64,000 nt of DNA from Perlabentimonas sp034003245 (GTDB taxonomy: Bacteria; Bacteroidota; Bacteroidia; Bacteroidales; Tenuifilaceae), in contig JAVEYY010000015.1 in the NCBI GenBank assembly GCA_034003245.1, positions 28,492-92,491 of the forward strand, read 5' to 3'. The position numbers were made by a program, and so were the translations under genes. The notes beneath the pieces were generated by a model that saw nothing but the letters and a program-made list of their open reading frames with translations, did not search any database and was not told where the DNA came from. Of this stretch, positions 8,674 to 16,817 are shown one piece after another (the first letter of the stretch is position 1; every line of letters starts with the position of its first letter).

Positions 8674-9669
8674 TTATTGTAATTTGTCGGTTAGTATTTT
8701 CATCTCGATTGAGGGGGCAATACCCTCGTAGAGAATATTATAAACAGCTTGGCTAATGGGCATATCGAGACCGAACTTTTGGTTTATCTCATAGATACAA
8801 TGCGAGGCGTAGTACCCTTCGGCAATCATATTCATCTCCAGCATAGCCGATTTAACAGAGTACCCTTTCCCAATCATTGTTCCAAATAGGCGGTTACGGC
8901 TAAACTGCGAGTAACATGTAACCAGCAAATCGCCTAGGTAAGCCGATCTGTTTGTATCGCGCTGGCTGGGGTAAGTTTTCTCCAAGAATTGAGTAATCTC
9001 AATCTGCGCATTGCTCACCAGAACCGCTAAAAAGTTATCGCCATAGCCCAATCCATGTGCAATACCTGTGGCAATAGCGTAGATATTCTTGAGCACCGCG
9101 CTGTATTCTGTTCCATAAATATCGGTGCTGGGAATGGTTTCGATGTAGTACGATTCGAGATAGGTCGCTATTTCGGCAGCGGTGCTTATGGTTTTGCACG
9201 ATACCGTTAGGTACGAAAGTCGGCTTAAGGCCACCTCCTCGGCATGCGAGGGCCCACTTACAACACCAATACTATCGAATGGAACCTGATAGTACTGGTT
9301 AAAAAATTCGGCTATGGTAATATTATCGTTGGGAATTATGCCCTTTATGGCGGTTACCACAAACTTGTTGCTAAGCTTTTGGGTAAGGGGTTCAAGCCAA
9401 ATTTTCAGAAAGGCCGATGGTACAACAAAGAAAATGATATCGGACTTTTCAACCACCTCGTTAATATCATTGCTAATGTTTAATCTGTCGAGGTTAAAGT
9501 TTACAGAGCTTATGTAGCTTGGATTATTCCTATGAAGATTAAGGTGTTTAATAATTTCGGGCTCGCGAATATACCAGTTTACACGCTCAACATTCTCGTG
9601 CAAAATTTTGGTGATAGCCGTTGCCCAGCTTCCACTTCCAACAATTCCAATGGTTCTTTTTTTGCTCAT
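8674..9669 (-). CDS. gpsA: NAD(P)H-dependent glycerol-3-phosphate dehydrogenase
   Basis: A 331-residue enzyme making sn-glycerol-3-phosphate from dihydroxyacetone phosphate for phospholipid synthesis. The N-terminal Rossmann motif is IGIVGSGSWATAITKIL, and the catalytic lysine lies in YSAVLKNIYAIATGIAHGLGYGDN. It starts 1 nt after the stop of the upstream small lipoprotein gene and is followed by pgi, so the three are probably one operon. Confidence 0.97.
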   Translation of the reverse strand: MSKKRTIGIVGSGSWATAITKILHENVERVNWYIREPEIIKHLNLHRNNPSYISSVNFNLDRLNISNDINEVVEKSDIIFFVVPSAFLKIWLEPLTQKLSNKFVVTAIKGIIPNDNITIAEFFNQYYQVPFDSIGVVSGPSHAEEVALSRLSYLTVSCKTISTAAEIATYLESYYIETIPSTDIYGTEYSAVLKNIYAIATGIAHGLGYGDNFLAVLVSNAQIEITQFLEKTYPSQRDTNRSAYLGDLLVTCYSQFSRNRLFGTMIGKGYSVKSAMLEMNMIAEGYYASHCIYEINQKFGLDMPISQAVYNILYEGIAPSIEMKILTDKLQ

Positions 9670-9670
9670 T

Positions 9671-9937
9671 CTATAAAACCTTGATTATATTTTTCCCCCA
9701 GAAATCGGGCTTTGCTGTTTCAGCAAATGTTCTTACAGGCAAGTGATTATCCTGATGGGTAAGGCCAGGTCTTTTCCGTGTGCCGCATTTGCAGGGCTTA
9801 GGTTTACTCTTTTTTGCACCATAGGGATTACTAATGCTTTTGGTGGTGCATGCGCTTAGAGTAAGAAACGACATGACGACCAGAACTGCCGTTAATCTAA
9901 GTTTCTTTACACTAATAATTCCTTTGCATTGTTGCAT
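9671..9937 (-). CDS. Small lipoprotein
   Basis: About 88 residues when begun at the ATG at 9937. An in-frame ATG at 9967 is rejected because a TACCTTTG -7 element (9965-9972) overlaps it. The N-terminus is basic (KKLRL), then a hydrophobic core and a lipobox LSAC, so the mature protein would be a lipid-anchored peptide of about 60 residues rich in Lys and Cys (KPKPCKCGTRKRPG). I recognise no domain. It leads the gpsA-pgi operon. Confidence 0.65.
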   Translation of the reverse strand: MQQCKGIISVKKLRLTAVLVVMSFLTLSACTTKSISNPYGAKKSKPKPCKCGTRKRPGLTHQDNHLPVRTFAETAKPDFWGKNIIKVL

Positions 9938-9964
9938 GCCCAATTCAGTATAGAATTTAAACAG

Positions 9965-9972
9965 CAAAGGTA
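9965..9972 (-). promoter_or_regulatory. -7 element for the lipoprotein-gpsA-pgi operon
   Basis: The minus strand reads TACCTTTG (TANNTTTG consensus), 27 nt upstream of the ATG at 9937. No convincing -33 TTTG was seen at 19-20 nt. Confidence 0.45.
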
Positions 9973-10055
9973 TGGATTATTTTAGTTGGAAGTACTTTTG
10001 AGTAATTATCATTCGGAAAGGAATACCTTTCAGGACATTTAGAAGGTATAAATGC

Positions 10056-10080
10056 AGAGCGGGGGCAATGCCCCCGCTCT
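10056..10080. terminator. GC-rich hairpin downstream of the yjbQ remnant
   Basis: An 11-bp perfect stem (AGAGCGGGGGC / GCCCCCGCTCT) with a 3-nt loop. A short T-rich tail (TTTAT) lies on the plus side and GCATTTATA on the minus side. Because the only gene pointing at it is the broken yjbQ (minus strand), it is probably that gene's old terminator. Confidence 0.6.
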
Positions 10081-10189
10081 TTATCCAGACCAAAAAATTC
10101 AAGCTATGAAAGAAATGGGCTTTATAATTGGTACAAATGTAAAGAAAAAGTTAGATATATCACTATTCGTTGTGTGTGCAAGCATTGTT

Positions 10190-10498
10190 TTATGGTAAAA
10201 TTGTAACAACTACCTCTCTACTAATCCTTGGCCCATCGAACTCGCAGAGAAAAATATTTTGCCAAGTCGATAGTCCCATTCTTCTGTTGATAATGGGAAT
10301 GGTTTCCTGCGGCCCAATAATTCAAGCCTTTAGGTGCGAATCGCCATTTCCGTCTTGCCTGTCGTGAATCCAAACACTTGGGGAATAAGCTTCCGAAGCA
10401 TCAACTATTTGCTTAACCTCGCGAGTGATATCGTATAAACCCTCACAACTATGTTTTTCGATGTGAATGGTTGTTTGTATAGGAAATCGTTTGTACAA
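10190..10498 (-). pseudogene. yjbQ: Decayed YjbQ-family gene
   Basis: Read on the minus strand from 10498, one continuous frame gives two recognisable parts of the YjbQ family (UPF0047). The N-terminal part contains IEKHSCEGLYDITREVKQIV; the C-terminal part contains DGNGDSHLKA and then GPQETIPIINRRMGLSTW...FLCEFDGPR...VVVTIL. An in-frame TGA (10322-10324) interrupts the C-terminal half, and the conserved middle of the family (roughly 35 residues) is absent, apparently by an in-frame deletion. The first codon is TTG rather than ATG. These lesions make it a pseudogene. It sits head-to-head with rlmN and ends near a hairpin at 10056-10080. Confidence 0.85.
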
Positions 10499-10533
10499 AG
10501 ATATAAGAATTGCAAAAATTGTAATTTTGCAAT

Positions 10534-11553
10534 ATGCACAAAGAGAAACTACTGGGATACACCCTAAGCGAAGTTGAATTGGTGTTAACCGATCTTGAGG
10601 TTAGTCCATTGCTGGCACGAGAAGTTTGTATCTGGATGTATCGTCGTGGTTGCCATTCGTTTTTGCAGATGAAATCAATCCCTTCGGAGGTACGACATAA
10701 ACTCGATGCCAAATTCTCCATTGAATCGCTGCAACCCCAAAGCAGCCAAACCTCTAAAGATGAAACCTCAAAATACCTGTTTACAACAGAAAACGGGAAC
10801 CCATTTGAAACGGCATACATGCCCAGTGGAAAAAGGAACACACTTTGTATTTCGACCCAAAGCGGTTGCCAAATGGGCTGTAGCTTCTGTTACACGGGTA
10901 GCTTGGGATTAATAGAGAACCTGAGCACTGCTCAAATCCTAAGTCAGCTATTGGCAATACCACAGCGACAGCAGGTAAATAGAATAGTGCTAATGGGAAT
11001 GGGAGAACCCCTCGAAAATCCCGATAACACTTTCCGAACCCTTGAAATTTTGAATGCGCAGTGGGGTTTCTCCTTTGGAGCAGCCAATATAACCCTATCG
11101 ACCGTTGGCATTATTCCACAGCTAGAAAGATTGGTTAATTCGAGATATTGCAATATTGCCATTAGCCTGCATAGTCCTTTTGCTAAGCAACGATCCGATA
11201 TTTTACCTTCCGAAAACTCCTATCCCATCGAAAACATTGTTGATTTTTTCAGGCAACATCCACTTAAAAAACCATTACGATTATCGTTTGAATATGTGGT
11301 TGTGCCCGGCGAGAACGATTCGCAGGGACATGCAAATGGCGTTTCCGAGCTGTTGTCCGATCTCAAATGTCATGTAAATGTAATTCCGCTTAACTCTAAA
11401 AAGAGCAACAACACCCTGGTAAAGGCTGCTAGGGTTTTTCAGCAAAAACTTAATCAATGCGGTACTCCTGCAACGCTCCGGTTATCGCGCGGTCACGATA
11501 TTGATGCCGCATGCGGTATGATGGCTGGAAATAGTATCGGTAAGAAGAATTGA
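10534..11553 (+). CDS. rlmN: RlmN-family radical SAM rRNA/tRNA adenine-C2 methyltransferase
   Basis: A 339-residue member of the RlmN/Cfr family, which methylates C2 of A2503 in 23S rRNA. The radical-SAM cluster is CQMGCSFC. Family blocks include VLMGMGEPLENPDN, LSTVGIIPQLERL, ISLHSPF and the C-terminal DIDAACGM, which holds the cysteine that forms the methyl intermediate. The N-terminal accessory domain is present. RlmN is favoured over Cfr by context and motif, though a second copy could exist elsewhere. A TAATTTTG element (10522-10529) lies just before the ATG. The next gene begins 3 nt after the stop. Confidence 0.9.
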   Translation: MHKEKLLGYTLSEVELVLTDLEVSPLLAREVCIWMYRRGCHSFLQMKSIPSEVRHKLDAKFSIESLQPQSSQTSKDETSKYLFTTENGNPFETAYMPSGKRNTLCISTQSGCQMGCSFCYTGSLGLIENLSTAQILSQLLAIPQRQQVNRIVLMGMGEPLENPDNTFRTLEILNAQWGFSFGAANITLSTVGIIPQLERLVNSRYCNIAISLHSPFAKQRSDILPSENSYPIENIVDFFRQHPLKKPLRLSFEYVVVPGENDSQGHANGVSELLSDLKCHVNVIPLNSKKSNNTLVKAARVFQQKLNQCGTPATLRLSRGHDIDAACGMMAGNSIGKKN

Positions 11554-11556
11554 AAA

Positions 11557-12894
11557 ATGGCAAACGCTCAAATCATAATCGATTACGAGAGCTGGTTTCA
11601 GAATTATTTTAAGCTGCACTCCAGCTGTATACATAATTATATCTACTATAAAACTGGCGACGCCAAGGCTGCAGAATCAATTCACAATGAAGTTTTTGTA
11701 AAAATTTGGTCGATCCGAGGTAAAGTAAATGGTTCAATCGACCCAGCACTTGCATACTCATTGGCTTTGCTGATAATTCGAAAAAAAAAGCTACCAAAAC
11801 CTGATTCCTTTAAACTGGAAGCCTCAAATGAATTGGCCAAGGAATATATGAATTTTATAAACCTTACACTAGGTCAACTTCCATCATTCGCTCGTACTGT
11901 TTTCCTAATGAATCGTTACGATGGGCTTTCAGTTGATGAAATTGGTCAACGACTTAAGATAAAAACACGAGAGGTTGTAGCCGCCAACGAGCAGGCCATA
12001 GGCCTGCTGGAAAAAGAGTGCAAAACAGCAGATGGGTCCGAAGGGATCAAACGCTCGACAATTGATCAAATTCTAAACTCGTTTTCATCCATAAATCTTC
12101 CAGTTAACCAAATCAATGTCGATACAATTTGGCAACAGATTCGTAAAGAGGAGCACATTTCGCGAATTACCTCAAGGGTGATGCGTTCTGGAGGATTGAT
12201 CCTACTACTAATCGTAATTATTTCGATGATCTGGGATTGGCAGCTGGCCACAATCTCCCACCAAACCCCTAAAGGCAAATTTGCCTACTTACTGCTTCCC
12301 GATTCATCGTTTGTTACCCTAAATGCCGATAGCTATGTTAAGTATCGAAAGTTTGGATGGAAAAACTCACGTTCTGTATTACTAAGTGGTGAAGGGCTTT
12401 TTGAGGTTTCAGCCAACGAGAATCCTTTCAGAATTGATGTAGGAAAAATTTCTATTACCACACATCAAGCCAAAATAAACATCTACCTAAGAGATCAGAT
12501 TCTTGATGTTAAGTGTTTGGAGGGAAATATCTTACTTACCCTTGAAAATGGTTATGAGCACCCGTTTACTAAGGGAGAGGGAACAACTGTAGGTGAACAC
12601 AACACCAACTTACAGGTAAAACCCATAAATATTTACAATGCCGATAAATGGACTGGTGGATCGTTCGAATTTTCAGATACACCACTCCACTTGGTCTTTG
12701 AGGAGTTGGAACGACAATTCAATGTTTCAGTAGAGTTTCAGGGTTTCGACCTTGCACAATTGAGGTACAGCGGACGTTTTACCAATCACGATCTGCGCGT
12801 TGCGCTCTCATCTATATGCAAACCTATGAAGCTGGATTATAGCTATACACCTGAGATTAGACTAGTTCGGGTAAACAAGTCTAATCCTAGGTAA
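11557..12894 (+). CDS. ECF sigma factor fused to a transmembrane FecR-type anti-sigma domain
   Basis: One uninterrupted 445-residue frame. Residues about 10-80 match sigma region 2 (FQNYFKL, AAESIHNEVFVKIWSIRGKV) but lack the usual RN block after it. Residues about 100-153 match region 4 (LTLGQLPSFARTVFLMNRYDGLSVDEIGQRL). Residues 186-200 carry the FecR N-terminal motif NVDTIWQQIRKEE. A single transmembrane helix lies at about 213-229 (GLILLLIVIISMIWDW). Residues about 240-325 resemble a FecR domain (LLPDSSFVTLNADSYVKYRK, GEGLFEVSANENPFRIDV) and 369-437 a DUF4974-like domain. The sigma half would therefore be tethered to the inner membrane. It follows rlmN by 3 nt, is probably co-transcribed with it, and has no receptor gene beside it. 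Confidence 0.88.
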   Translation: MANAQIIIDYESWFQNYFKLHSSCIHNYIYYKTGDAKAAESIHNEVFVKIWSIRGKVNGSIDPALAYSLALLIIRKKKLPKPDSFKLEASNELAKEYMNFINLTLGQLPSFARTVFLMNRYDGLSVDEIGQRLKIKTREVVAANEQAIGLLEKECKTADGSEGIKRSTIDQILNSFSSINLPVNQINVDTIWQQIRKEEHISRITSRVMRSGGLILLLIVIISMIWDWQLATISHQTPKGKFAYLLLPDSSFVTLNADSYVKYRKFGWKNSRSVLLSGEGLFEVSANENPFRIDVGKISITTHQAKINIYLRDQILDVKCLEGNILLTLENGYEHPFTKGEGTTVGEHNTNLQVKPINIYNADKWTGGSFEFSDTPLHLVFEELERQFNVSVEFQGFDLAQLRYSGRFTNHDLRVALSSICKPMKLDYSYTPEIRLVRVNKSNPR

Positions 12895-13114
12895 TTATGC
12901 ATTAAGCCTATTGATTATTTTAAAATTTATATGCTAGTAACTCCAAGTTAAAGGCCGAGGTTGTAAATACAAATAAAAGATACAATGTTTAGCGGCGATT
13001 GTACCGTCGTCGGGCTATCAAAAGCAGGCTACGCATGCATCCTCTCCCCTCAGGTTATTCAGATAAAAATGAAGCTTTTACTATTTTACCGAGCAAAACC
13101 CGAAGAGATAGATA

Positions 13115-13137
13115 CGGCTGAGGCAGAGCCTCAGCCG
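13115..13137. other. Perfect 10-bp hairpin without T-tail
   Basis: CGGCTGAGGC and GCCTCAGCCG flank a 3-nt loop (AGA). No T-run follows on either strand. It lies 25 nt before the bidirectional terminator and may add to it. Confidence 0.45.
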
Positions 13138-13161
13138 ATCGGAGTAACGTATAGTACAAGA

Positions 13162-13195
13162 AAAAAGCGTTGAGAACCCAATCTCAACGCTTTTT
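13162..13195. terminator. Bidirectional terminator between the sigma-FecR fusion and lysS
   Basis: A 14-bp perfect stem (AAAAAGCGTTGAGA / TCTCAACGCTTTTT) with a 6-nt loop. Runs of A and T at the ends provide a T-tail in both directions, serving the rightward fusion gene and the leftward lysS, whose stop is 21 nt away. Confidence 0.9.
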
Positions 13196-13215
13196 GATAA
13201 ATCACAACTGCTAGT

Positions 13216-14934
13216 TTAACCCTCAATCCACTTAGCCACATCCTCCATGGCGGGATTATCTAGACCCAACTTATTCTTTTTGTTAAAGCCGCAAAGGTCG
13301 TTAAACAGCTTGCTGGCCTTTAACCCTTTTAACGAGGCTATTGTTGAATGGCCCATTTTCTGAAGCACTGGAACCCATTCGGCAGGAATTCCTGCTTTTG
13401 CATACGCCTCGGGGGAGTCCTTACGCGATTTGGGTTCAGGTTTCATCTGGGGGAAGAACAGCACATCCTGAATCGACGACTGGTTGGTCATAAACATGGT
13501 AAGCCTATCGATACCAATGCCCATACCCGAGCAGGTGGGCATACCGTACTCCAGGGCACGAACAAAATCATTATCTATAAACATGGCCTCATCGTCGCCC
13601 TTCTCGCTAAGCTTTAGCTGATCCTGAAAACGCTCCAGCTGATCAATGGGATCGTTAAGCTCGCTGTATGCATTGCACAACTCCTTGCCATTCACCATCA
13701 GCTCAAAGCGTTCTGTTAACTCGGGATTGGTACGGTGGCGCTTGCATAGCGGCGACATCTCAATTGGGTAATCCATAATAAAAGTGGGCTGAATAAAGTG
13801 GTGCTCGCATTTTGCTCCAAAAATCTCATCAATCAGTTTACCTTTACCCATGGTGTCGTCAACATCAATATTCAGGTCTCTACAAATTTGGCGTAGCTCC
13901 TCCTCTGTTTTTCCGCTGATATCAACCCCCGCGTACTCCTTAATGGCATCGGTCATGGTAACGCGGCGGAATGGACGCTTAAAGTCTATTTCCCTGTCGC
14001 CAACGGTAACCTTGGTGGTATTATGTAGCGCAATCGCAACGCGCTCAATCATCTCCTCGGTGAAGTCCATCATCCAGAAGTAGTCCTTGTAGGCTACGTA
14101 TATCTCCATTACGGTAAATTCCGGATTATGAGTACGATCCATGCCCTCGTTGCGGAAATCCTTGGCAAACTCGTACACGCCATCAAACCCACCAACGATT
14201 AGCCTTTTTAAGTAAAGCTCGTTGGCAATACGTAGATATAACGGCATATCCAACGCATTGTGATGCGTGATAAATGGGCGAGCTGCTGCTCCACCGGGAA
14301 TTGGCTGGAGGATTGGCGTTTCCACCTCGAGGTAACCCTTGGAGTTGAAGAAATCGCGCATGGTGTTGATAATCTTGCTACGCTTAAGAAATGTATCGCG
14401 AACCTGTGGATTTACCACCAAATCGACGTAGCGCTGGCGGTAGCGCTGCTCGGGATCGGTAAACGCATCGAAAACATGACCATCCTTCTCCTTTACTATA
14501 GGAAGAGGACGGATTGATTTGGCCAGCACGGTGAGTTCCTGCGTGTGAACCGAGATCTCACCCATTTGGGTTTTGAATACGAAACCCTTAACACCAACAA
14601 TATCACCAATATCTAGTAACTTCTTAAAAACTGTATTGTACATGGTTTTGTCCTCGTCGGGGCAAATATCATCGCGGCGGACATATACCTGCATCCTACC
14701 CTTCTCGTCCTGAATCTCAAAGAACGATGCATTACCCATAATCCGGCGGGTCATAATTCGGCCGGCAATGCACACGTCGGTTTTACTCTCGCTTAGCGAG
14801 TCAAAATTATCATTGATATCCAACGATGAGTGGCTAACCGGGTAGTGAGCTGCCGGGTATGGATCTACTCCCAGCTTGCGCATCTCGGCAAGCGAAGCTC
14901 TACGCAGCTGTTCCTGTTCACTTAGTTCAAACAT
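13216..14934 (-). CDS. lysS: Lysyl-tRNA synthetase, class II
   Basis: A 572-residue enzyme charging tRNA-Lys. The N-terminal OB-fold anticodon domain (about 55-150) contains CIAGRIMTRRIMGNASFFEIQDEKG. The class II catalytic core has motif 1 near FFNSKGYLEVETPIL, motif 2 near DFRNEGMDRTHNPEFT and motif 3 GMGIGIDRLTM. After motif 3 there is a C-terminal extension of about 65 residues (AGIPAEWVPVLQKMG...LCGFNKKNKLGL), which Bacteroidetes LysS commonly carries and E. coli LysS lacks. It is monocistronic and ends at a strong bidirectional terminator. A -7 element (14963-14970) lies 29 nt upstream. Confidence 0.97.
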   Translation of the reverse strand: MFELSEQEQLRRASLAEMRKLGVDPYPAAHYPVSHSSLDINDNFDSLSESKTDVCIAGRIMTRRIMGNASFFEIQDEKGRMQVYVRRDDICPDEDKTMYNTVFKKLLDIGDIVGVKGFVFKTQMGEISVHTQELTVLAKSIRPLPIVKEKDGHVFDAFTDPEQRYRQRYVDLVVNPQVRDTFLKRSKIINTMRDFFNSKGYLEVETPILQPIPGGAAARPFITHHNALDMPLYLRIANELYLKRLIVGGFDGVYEFAKDFRNEGMDRTHNPEFTVMEIYVAYKDYFWMMDFTEEMIERVAIALHNTTKVTVGDREIDFKRPFRRVTMTDAIKEYAGVDISGKTEEELRQICRDLNIDVDDTMGKGKLIDEIFGAKCEHHFIQPTFIMDYPIEMSPLCKRHRTNPELTERFELMVNGKELCNAYSELNDPIDQLERFQDQLKLSEKGDDEAMFIDNDFVRALEYGMPTCSGMGIGIDRLTMFMTNQSSIQDVLFFPQMKPEPKSRKDSPEAYAKAGIPAEWVPVLQKMGHSTIASLKGLKASKLFNDLCGFNKKNKLGLDNPAMEDVAKWIEG

Positions 14935-14962
14935 AGTATGTAAAGTATTGAAAATTTGGCTG

Positions 14963-14970
14963 CAAAGATA
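14963..14970 (-). promoter_or_regulatory. -7 element for lysS
   Basis: The minus strand reads TATCTTTG, 29 nt upstream of the lysS ATG at 14934. No -33 box was found at 19-20 nt. Confidence 0.45.
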
Positions 14971-15164
14971 TGAATTTTTTTGCGGTGAAATACCTTAGAT
15001 ACATGCAGCAAAAGGGTGTTTTTTAAAAAGAACCTTTAACCCCAACAACGGATGCAGTAGGTTATTAAAGAGCCATTTGAAAATAGGGTTGATTAAACTA
15101 CGAGTTCAATTCCCAAAACCCAATACATTTTACTACTTTTGTAGATTGATTTTAAATAGATGTG

Positions 15165-16052
15165 ATGTCGCAGATGAAGGATCGAAAAGTTGAGTGCAAA
15201 CCCAGCTGGTTAAAGATAAAGCTACCCACGGGTGAGGGATACACCCGGGTTAGCCGTGTGGTAAAGGAGCACGGTTTGCACACCATTTGCTCCAGCGGAA
15301 TGTGCCCAAATATTGGCGAGTGCTGGGGAAATGGAACGGCCACATTTATGATTCTGGGCGATATCTGCACGCGCGCATGTAAGTTCTGTGCAACCACTAC
15401 TGGCAAACCGTTACCCCCAAGTCCTGAGGAACCAACTCGTGTTGCCGAATCGGTTAGGCTAATGAAGCTTCGTCATTGCGTAATCACCTCGGTTACCCGC
15501 GACGATCTGCCCGACCAAGGGGCACTGCATTGGCACAATACCATTGTTGAGGTGCGGAAACAAAATCCCGATACTAAGATTGAGGTGCTTATCCCCGATT
15601 TCAACGGGAATACCGACCTACTGGATATAGTGTTACAATCGAATCCCGATATAATTGCCCATAATCTCGAAACAGTGGAAAGGCTTACCCCATCGGTGCG
15701 ATCACGGGCCAGCTACAGGAAAAGCCTAACGGTTATTGCGCATATCGCAAAAAATGGCTATCTTGCCAAATCGGGCATTATGGTTGGTTTAGGCGAAGAG
15801 GAGAGTGAGGTTGAGCAAGCCTTAACCGATCTAGTAGATGCAGGATGCAGCGCCATAACCATTGGTCAGTACCTGCAACCCCGAGGCAATAATTTGCCCG
15901 TGAGTAAATACATTGAACCAGCGATTTTTGAGCAGTACAAAACCAGGGCCCTGGCAAGGGGATTTCGGTTTGTGGAGAGTGGGCCACTGGTACGATCCTC
16001 GTATCATGCCGAGGAATCGGTAAAACAGGGAGGAAACATATCCTCTCAGTAA
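15165..16052 (+). CDS. lipA: Lipoyl synthase
   Basis: A radical-SAM enzyme of about 295 residues that inserts two sulfurs into octanoyl-lysine on lipoyl domains such as GcvH. The auxiliary cluster motif is CSSGMCPNIGEC, the radical-SAM motif is CTRACKFC, and the conserved C-terminal serine lies in SGPLVRSSYHAEE. The ATG at 15165 is chosen; an in-frame GTG lies directly before it at 15162. lipB follows after 35 nt, so the pair forms a lipoate synthesis operon. A TACTTTTG -7 element is at 15134-15141. Confidence 0.97.
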   Translation: MSQMKDRKVECKPSWLKIKLPTGEGYTRVSRVVKEHGLHTICSSGMCPNIGECWGNGTATFMILGDICTRACKFCATTTGKPLPPSPEEPTRVAESVRLMKLRHCVITSVTRDDLPDQGALHWHNTIVEVRKQNPDTKIEVLIPDFNGNTDLLDIVLQSNPDIIAHNLETVERLTPSVRSRASYRKSLTVIAHIAKNGYLAKSGIMVGLGEEESEVEQALTDLVDAGCSAITIGQYLQPRGNNLPVSKYIEPAIFEQYKTRALARGFRFVESGPLVRSSYHAEESVKQGGNISSQ

Positions 16053-16087
16053 ACAACATCAGATGAAAAAAAAATATCGACATATAA

Positions 16088-16768
16088 ATGCAAACCATAA
16101 ACTACCAAAACCTTGGCTTAGTTGACTATAAAAAGGCTTGGGATTATCAGGAGGAGCTGTTTGCCAACGTGCTTACGCACAGGGATCGGCCCGATAGGGA
16201 ACATTCGGGTTACCTGCTGTTCTGCGAACATCCGCACGTTTACACACTAGGAAAAAGTGGGCACAACACCAACCTGCTTATTAGCGACGAGATGCTTAAG
16301 CAGATTGGGGCAACATACTACCACATTAACCGTGGTGGCGATATAACCTACCATGGCCCTGGCCAAATTGTGGCCTACCCAATACTCGATCTGGAGGCGC
16401 TAAAGATCAACCTAAAGGAATACATTCATCTGCTCGAAGAGGTTGTTATTAAATCGCTTGAGCCTTTTGGTATTTCGGCTAGCAGGCTCGAGAATGCCAC
16501 GGGAGTTTGGCTCGATGTGGGACAAAAGGGCAAAGAGCGCAAAATTTGCGCAATAGGAGTTCGGGCCAGCCGTTTTGTTACCATGCACGGGTTGGCGTTT
16601 AATGTGAATACCAATCTCAACTATTTCAACTATATCAACCCCTGCGGATTTGTGGATAAGGGTGTAACCTCCATGCAGAAGGAGCTGGGAAAAGAAGTGG
16701 ATTTAAGTGCTGTGCAGGAGGTTATGCAGGAAATGTTTGGGAAAGTTTTCGATGTTACTTACATGTAA
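16088..16768 (+). CDS. lipB: Octanoyl-[acyl-carrier-protein]:protein octanoyltransferase
   Basis: A 226-residue enzyme that moves octanoate from acyl carrier protein to lipoyl domains, the step before LipA. Blocks seen are EHPHVYTLGKSG, NRGGDITYHGPGQIVAYPILDL, the catalytic-lysine region KICAIGVRASRFVTMHGLAFNV and the catalytic cysteine in INPCGFVDKGVTSM. It lies 35 nt after lipA. Target GcvH is encoded in this window at 25018. Confidence 0.97.
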   Translation: MQTINYQNLGLVDYKKAWDYQEELFANVLTHRDRPDREHSGYLLFCEHPHVYTLGKSGHNTNLLISDEMLKQIGATYYHINRGGDITYHGPGQIVAYPILDLEALKINLKEYIHLLEEVVIKSLEPFGISASRLENATGVWLDVGQKGKERKICAIGVRASRFVTMHGLAFNVNTNLNYFNYINPCGFVDKGVTSMQKELGKEVDLSAVQEVMQEMFGKVFDVTYM

Positions 16769-16774
16769 CGAACT

Positions 16775-16810
16775 GGGCGAATGCTAAAATCACTGGCATT
16801 TAGCCCGTTT
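16775..16810 (+). terminator. Possible weak terminator after lipB
   Basis: An imperfect stem (GGGCGAATGC with GCATTTAGCCC; one mismatch and one bulge) followed by GTTTTG lies between the lipB stop and the recJ start. It may only attenuate transcription into recJ. Confidence 0.35.
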
Positions 16811-16817
16811 TGAATTG

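Larger units (their letters stand above)
12895..13215. other. Intergenic region between the sigma-FecR fusion and lysS
   Basis: 321 bases with no convincing gene. A plus-strand frame at 12985-13173 (62 codons) has no recognisable product. Two hairpins are present, at 13115-13137 and 13162-13195. Confidence 0.4.

Noticed and set aside
9938..9967. An earlier start for the small lipoprotein
   Set aside because: A -7 promoter element overlaps that ATG, and the shorter form keeps the signal sequence.
10449..10841. A 130-codon minus-strand frame over the start of rlmN
   Set aside because: It is the opposite strand of rlmN and of the yjbQ remnant; the composition is that of a shadow frame.
12985..13173. 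A 62-codon plus-strand frame after the sigma-FecR fusion
   Set aside because: No recognisable domain and no clear ribosome site; two hairpins lie within or next to it. It is more likely non-coding.
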